From positions 85,112,623-85,176,622 of the forward strand of contig OX104114.1 in the NCBI GenBank assembly GCA_944474755.1: a stretch of 64,000 nt of DNA, written 5' to 3'. The DNA comes from Limnoperna fortunei (taxonomy: Eukaryota; Mollusca; Bivalvia; Mytilida; Modiolidae). Position 1 is the first letter of the stretch. The number at the start of each line of letters is the position of its first letter. Of the stretch, positions 59,219 through 64,000 are shown in pieces. The position numbers and the translations under genes were made by a program. The notes under the pieces are model-generated. The model did not search any database. It saw only the letters and a list, made by a program, of their open reading frames with translations, and was not told where the DNA came from.

Positions 59219-60309
59219 GTAAGTATTAAGTTTAAGTATGTTATAAAATTATGTCTTTAAATAATAAATAATTAACCATCAGATTTTTATTTTCATTAAT
59301 CATACTGCAACAATTTTTTTTAAATATTTTTAAAATTTCTAAGTTATAACAAAGGTCTATAGTGTTCATGGTGAAATTCTTTGGCATTTTACTAATTATA
59401 TCTTTTGATTTATGTATTAAATAAGATAATAAAAGCTATTATTGAGTTTTTTAAAAAATGTACTTAATCATTTACAACTGAAGAATACATTAAGTAACTT
59501 TGCGATTGTGTTCAATAGTTACTTTATTTGAACCTGTTGCATTATCAATTCAGAAAACTACATAGAACAACCACGTAAAGCGCACTATTTCCTCTTATCA
59601 CTGCGCTTATGGTTATAAATAGAATAGAGAGATTTTTCAAATCTTGCAATAACTTTTTTATTGTATACATTGAGTTTTGATAAGACTTACTCTGGTTTCA
59701 ACGTAGCACGCTTATATACGGAGTTTTTTTGTCTACGTGAACTGTCAAAATACAAACAAGCACAACCCAGTGTAAATCCTCAATGTGTTTTAGTAAGAAT
59801 AACACTAAGAATTGTTCGTCGATGTGTAAATACCATGAAAAATAAATCCCGTGAAAAAATATTTAAAAAAAATGAATGTTTAATTTACAGAAATATAACA
59901 AATACTGCAAATTGCAATAGGTCTGTCATTAAAACAGTTAATAATGCAACGATTTTCATGTCTTCCTTTTAATAAAAAATTATATATAATTAAATAGGAA
60001 CAAACTATGGAAACAATTTGACTACCGTATTTATTATTAGTATGGATTTCGTTGACTCTTCTATTAAAAGACCATTTAATAATAATATACTAAGGATATG
60101 TATTAAAAAGTCATGTCTTCCTGTTGGCAACAAATAAGTCCAGGCTTATTAGTAACAATAAACTAAGAATGTGTTATCATATTGTAAATATTACTGTCAA
60201 AACCATAATAAAACCCGCTTGTAAAACTATAAATAAATCTTGTAATCATTTTTGTTGTTAACATAATAAGAGATCGTGTATGGTTCATTAATCTTTTTTA
60301 TATTTTCAG
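59219..60309 (+). other. Intron of gene 6
   Basis: GT-AG intron of 1091 bases (donor GTAAGT, acceptor TATATTTTCAG). A 103-residue frame at 59661-59972 inside it begins with a non-ATG codon and shows no family. Confidence 0.8.
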
Positions 60310-61595
60310 TCATTTATGCATCAGACTCCAGGTTATTTCTTACAAAACATGAAATTAGAAATCGGCGAGCAACTGTTTCTGACGGTGTTAATATTGGACG
60401 AATTACTGCTACAGACATTACAGCTGGTGGAATTTCTGCAAGCTCAATAAAGGCAAAAAATGTAAATGCTGACAAAATTAAGGCTAAAAATATTAAAGCT
60501 GACTACATACGTGTAACAAAGAGGAGAAAATCGAAACTTGACGGACATTTAGATTATGAAGCAGAAAATGCTCTGATTCACGAGGAACCTGTAGCGCCTT
60601 CTTTAGATAATGGGCAAATGTTGTTTCCAAGTACTCTGCCGCCTATAAGAAACAAGCAGGAGTCTGAAATACCGACAGAATCTGCAATACCACCTGTTGA
60701 TGTGGGAAAAACGTTAATTCCAACTACAGTATCGCCCGTGGGGAACGGACAGGAGTCGGTAATACAGACAGAACCGCAATTAGACAACAGAGAAACGTTT
60801 GTTATACCAACAGTACCACAGAGAGAGAACAGTAAGTCACAAACAGAAGCACCTTTTGTCAATGGGAAACAATTGGTCACACCGACAGTACCACCTGGAA
60901 TGAACGAGCTGGAAGGTTTATTGAAAGCCAGATTAGTAGAATCCAAACATATCGATACAAATTTTATAAAAGCTAATCAAATTAAGGCTGAAAAAATACA
61001 TGCAAAAGTGGTAAACACTGATAGTCTAGACTTAAACACAAACAAGAACAGAGACAAGAACGCGTTAGAGGTCATTAACAACAAATTGAATACAGAATTG
61101 TCTGACAGTGACAGGCCGAAATTACGAGAGGAAGAAATAAAGTCAATGAAAAAAAGGAAGAGACGGAAAAGACCCGACAACAGGCGGAAAAAGTCGGAAA
61201 GTCTAATCCCAACAAAACCACCAGAAATTGTAGGAATAAATAAACGGGAGCTGGTAGATTCTACCATTTTTAAGGACTTTCAAGGACCATCTGTACCGAA
61301 TATTGTACAGGGTCTATCAAATGAACAAAACTTAGGTCACACTAATGAAGATAATAAGAAAGGTGGGATTGTTAACGGATTTGATTCGAATTTAGCAACC
61401 CTAATGTTTCTCGGTTTATCAGACGATTATGTAAAGAATCTTCAAACTGAGAAACAATTAGTGAAAGAGCACCCTACAGTAAGAAGTAGAAACCGGGTCG
61501 TAAAAGCACTTCATGGTGTAAAACGTGAGAAACAGGAAGTGAGAGAATATCCTACTGTCAAATCTTCACGACAACAGTCTAAATCAAAAAGTTGA
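60310..61595 (+). CDS. Gene 6, exon 2: secreted protein with two period-5 cassettes
   Basis: The exon starts at 60310 after TATTTTCAG. With 59167-59218 it encodes 445 residues and ends at TGA 61593-61595. A GTG at 60276 is intronic and not the start. A basic site HEIRNRRATV lies at about residues 30-39. Cassette 1, about 44-87, runs ITATD, ITAGG, ISASS, IKAKN, VNADK, IKAKN, IKADY, IRVTK, then RRKSK. Cassette 2, about 215-260, runs LLKAR, LVESK, HIDTN, FIKAN, QIKAE, KIHAK. Between them are four loose Pro/Thr-rich units (TEPQLDNRETFVIPT type). A strong polybasic block (MKKRKRRKRPDNRRKK) follows at about 295-315, and the C-terminal part is Lys/Arg/Ser-rich. No domain of known function; matrix role inferred from the family. 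Confidence 0.9.
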
Positions 61596-63515
61596 TTCGC
61601 AGTGATCTTTTTGAACCTAATACATTTTAGAAGAATCTCTTCGTATGTTCTTTTTTTGCCGTTTTGGGAGCATATTTTATAAATTAAAACCTTAAAATAT
61701 ATACACTTGTTTAATTAATTCTTGGAGAAATGTTCAAATTTTAAAGGGTTATGCTAAGTTTTATCCGTTTTCCTCAATTAAGATTGCGGAATGTTTACGA
61801 TAGAAACAACAATATAAATAATAGAACTTTCAATAATTTGGCTTCCTGGACATACATGGAAAATACCTGTAAAGGTGTAAAGGTGTATAAATATTTCTAC
61901 CGGATCTGGGTTTAAAACTTGAAGTTCCATGTAGGGGGTTTGTCTTTGTCTGGCTCGTCAAGCAACAAACTTCGATCTTTCTGATTTCTCCATTTATACA
62001 GTACAATTATGAATCCATGACTTTCCTAAAACTACGAAATGTTTATGCATCCAAATTATCTTTTTCAATACATTGGTAAACACCTAAAAATAAATTTATA
62101 TACCTGTTCTCGTGTAAAATAGAGCAGATATATTGGTTGACTTTAAACTTTAATGTCTATATCATATCTTTAAATATTTTTATATTCACCTTTTTAAACT
62201 CATCTAGACTCTATTCGTTTATTTCTTGCACACATAAATGATTTTTATCAGCATTTGTTTGCCTAAATATCTTTGCAATCTCTATATATTTACTTTGATT
62301 GTGCTGAAAGAATACAAATTCTTGCACACATATATTATTTTGTATCAGTATTTTTTCCCTTAATAGTTATGGAATCCTGAAAAAGGCAAAACATTTGATA
62401 GTATTGTGAACTTTTTTATCTCATAACATAATCTATTATACAACGCAACTCCCAAAACCACGATTTGTTTAGAATAACAGTAAAATGTTTATAGCGTTAT
62501 CTCATTTTCAGACTATGTAGAAGTTTACATGTCATTTTATGAATTTAATCTCTATATCAGACAGCGTTAATGTCATTTATATATCCCATTTGCTTCCTTT
62601 CAAAGCCATTTTATATACGTTCATAAATGAAATTCCCTTTTATAATGCCTTAATGTGTTTCTCTTTAATTTTCTTCTTAAGTACTAAGTCCAGGGGGGTC
62701 TATAATGTTAAAACCTGCAGAGCTGCCTACTATATCACGCGGAGTGTTGTTGATTAAAGGTTCCATAATAGCTATACAATAATATAACAATATTTTATTA
62801 ACCAATAATTGTCCGTTATGTACAAATAATTACAAATAATGATTTATGTACATAGTCTAGGCATTTGGTATCCAGTATATATGCCTGTTTATATTCTTTT
62901 AAGATGCGAACTAATTCTTAATAATTTATTATTTAGTACGAGAACAGGTTTTTGACAGTTACTTATGTATCAAGTTTATGCTCACTTGTTAAGGATGTGT
63001 CTTTTTTCTTTGATTTGATTTAAACATATTTTATTCATGAAATGCATGAATTGGATTGGATAGGAGAACCAGGCCTATTTATATCCTCTCCATTTTTTTC
63101 TTTGAGGTTAAAGTTCAATACAATTTTATTTGTACACAATTTTTCCAATCAACATTGATTTTGTATTAGATTTTAAATCCGGATATTAAACACTGAGCCG
63201 AATTGAATATCATGCATGAAATTTTCCGCTATTGTGCATTATACAATTAACGATTCTTTATCCCTCTCTTTTAAATTTATGTAAATTTTTTTTAAGATCG
63301 ACATCATAGTAGAAATAAACAACACCCACCCAAGTTCCTACATAACTGTTATTTTTGTTACCCTTAAAGTATACTTTTTAAATTTGTAAATTTTTTCAGC
63401 AAATTAATTTCAAAACACTTAAACAAAATAAAATTATTTTTTTATTTGTAAGGGTGCAAAATATATCCTACACATGAGTTATATTTCACAACCATAACAC
63501 ACATAAGCGAAAAAA
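61596..63515. other. Gene 6 3' UTR and AT-rich spacer
   Basis: The first AATAAA after the stop is at 62089-62094. The rest is AT-rich with no supported gene. Confidence 0.5.
62089..62094 (+). promoter_or_regulatory. Candidate polyadenylation signal for gene 6
   Basis: AATAAA about 495 bases downstream of the gene 6 stop. Confidence 0.3.
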
Positions 63516-63680
63516 ACTGAAGTGATGATCGTATCTCGCTGTCTAAAATAGTAATAACAAACCATGGAACACATAACACAAAAAAAACGAAGAAATACTG
63601 AAGTGAAGGTCGAATATCGCTGTCCAAAACAGTAATAACAAGCCATGGAACACATGACAACAAAACAACGCACACCCATT
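63516..63680. repeat. 81-bp tandem repeat, two copies
   Basis: ACTGAAGTGA starts at 63516 and at 63597. Both are followed by TATCTCGCTGTC- or TATCGCTGTCC-like sequence, then AGTAATAACAA and CCATGGAACACAT. Confidence 0.93.
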
Positions 63681-64000
63681 CATCTAATCGGTATCAAGGA
63701 AAACATTCCATCGAATGAATCGGTGCGGCGTCGGATTCATTCCTAATAAATGTACACCCCATAGTATATCTTAAAATTAGTTGAAGTGTTGTAAGCAGCG
63801 TCAAATAAAATATGAAGCAAAAATCTTTAATTGTTGTATTTTTGTATGCTGGTGATAAGGACAGACTATATTGTATAAAGTTCTAAAGTTAAAATACCTG
63901 GAACTTTGACATACAGTTTCTTAAGTCAAAAATGATATAACACCTTTCAAAGCAAGATCTTCTTTGCTTACGCAGCCTGAAAAAAAAACTTAATTTCTTA
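63681..64000. other. Window end, no feature recognised
   Basis: AT-rich DNA. Nothing supported. Confidence 0.5.

Noticed and set aside
60276..60309. Gene 6 start at GTG 60276
   Set aside because: Intronic: TATATTTTCAG ends at 60309, and a phase-matched signal exon exists at 59167.

Overview
The window looks like nuclear DNA of a bivalve mollusc, probably a mussel (Mytilus-like). Genes are split by GT-AG introns, non-coding DNA is strongly AT-rich, and there are tRNA-derived SINEs, LINE fragments and a Penelope-type reverse transcriptase relic. There are no bacterial operons, ribosome binding sites or rRNA genes. The species assignment is an inference from repeat style and protein composition.

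The main content is a cluster of secreted, low-complexity proteins. Five genes share one plan: a tiny first exon (49-64 bases) coding only the signal peptide and ending after the first base of a codon, then one long second exon with the whole mature protein. They are gene 2 (minus; exons 13947-13899 and 9622-8229), gene 3 (plus; 25646-25709 and 29133-30520), gene 4 (minus; 35874-35811 and 35208-34208), gene 5 (minus; 44344-44290 and 41372-40168) and gene 6 (plus; 59167-59218 and 60310-61595). A sixth long exon (1-3177, plus) is open to the left edge and is probably the second exon of gene 1.

Genes 2-6 carry one or two copies of a cassette with strict five-residue periodicity, [I/L/V]-x-[A/S/G]-x-x, repeated about 6-9 times and usually ending in a valine-rich step such as VVVTG or IIVTS. 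A solenoid-like fold is my inference. All five have a basic, convertase-like site (xKR or NRR) shortly after the signal peptide. Genes 2, 4 and 5 also share RFT[N/D] and SEF motifs. Gene 1 instead has about 53 in-frame 24-bp repeats encoding Gly-His-Gly-Gly-Pro-Thr/Ile-Gly-Asn, then alternating acidic Asp/Ser clusters (three with C-x6-C) and basic linkers; gene 2 has a similar Trp-Asp-Ser acidic patch. Such composition suits an extracellular mineralised or tanned matrix (shell, periostracum or byssus), but no sequence here proves that role.

Layout: gene 1 (1-3.2 kb); repeat-rich spacer with a Penelope-like relic and an old SINE (3.2-8.2 kb); gene 2, whose 4.3-kb intron holds foldback repeats and a 46-bp palindrome (8.2-13.9 kb); LINE fragments and featureless DNA (14-25.6 kb); gene 3 (25.6-30.5 kb); LINE fragment (32.6-33.7 kb); gene 4 with a 49-bp minisatellite upstream (34.2-36.5 kb); repeats and a SINE with 13-bp target duplications (36.5-39.8 kb); gene 5 (40.2-44.3 kb); a retroposon with an AATC tail (45.6-46.1 kb); a tandem duplication broken by a LINE (50.6-53.0 kb); a possible small membrane protein (58.4-58.6 kb) diverging from gene 6 (59.2-61.6 kb); AT-rich DNA with a short tandem repeat to the end.
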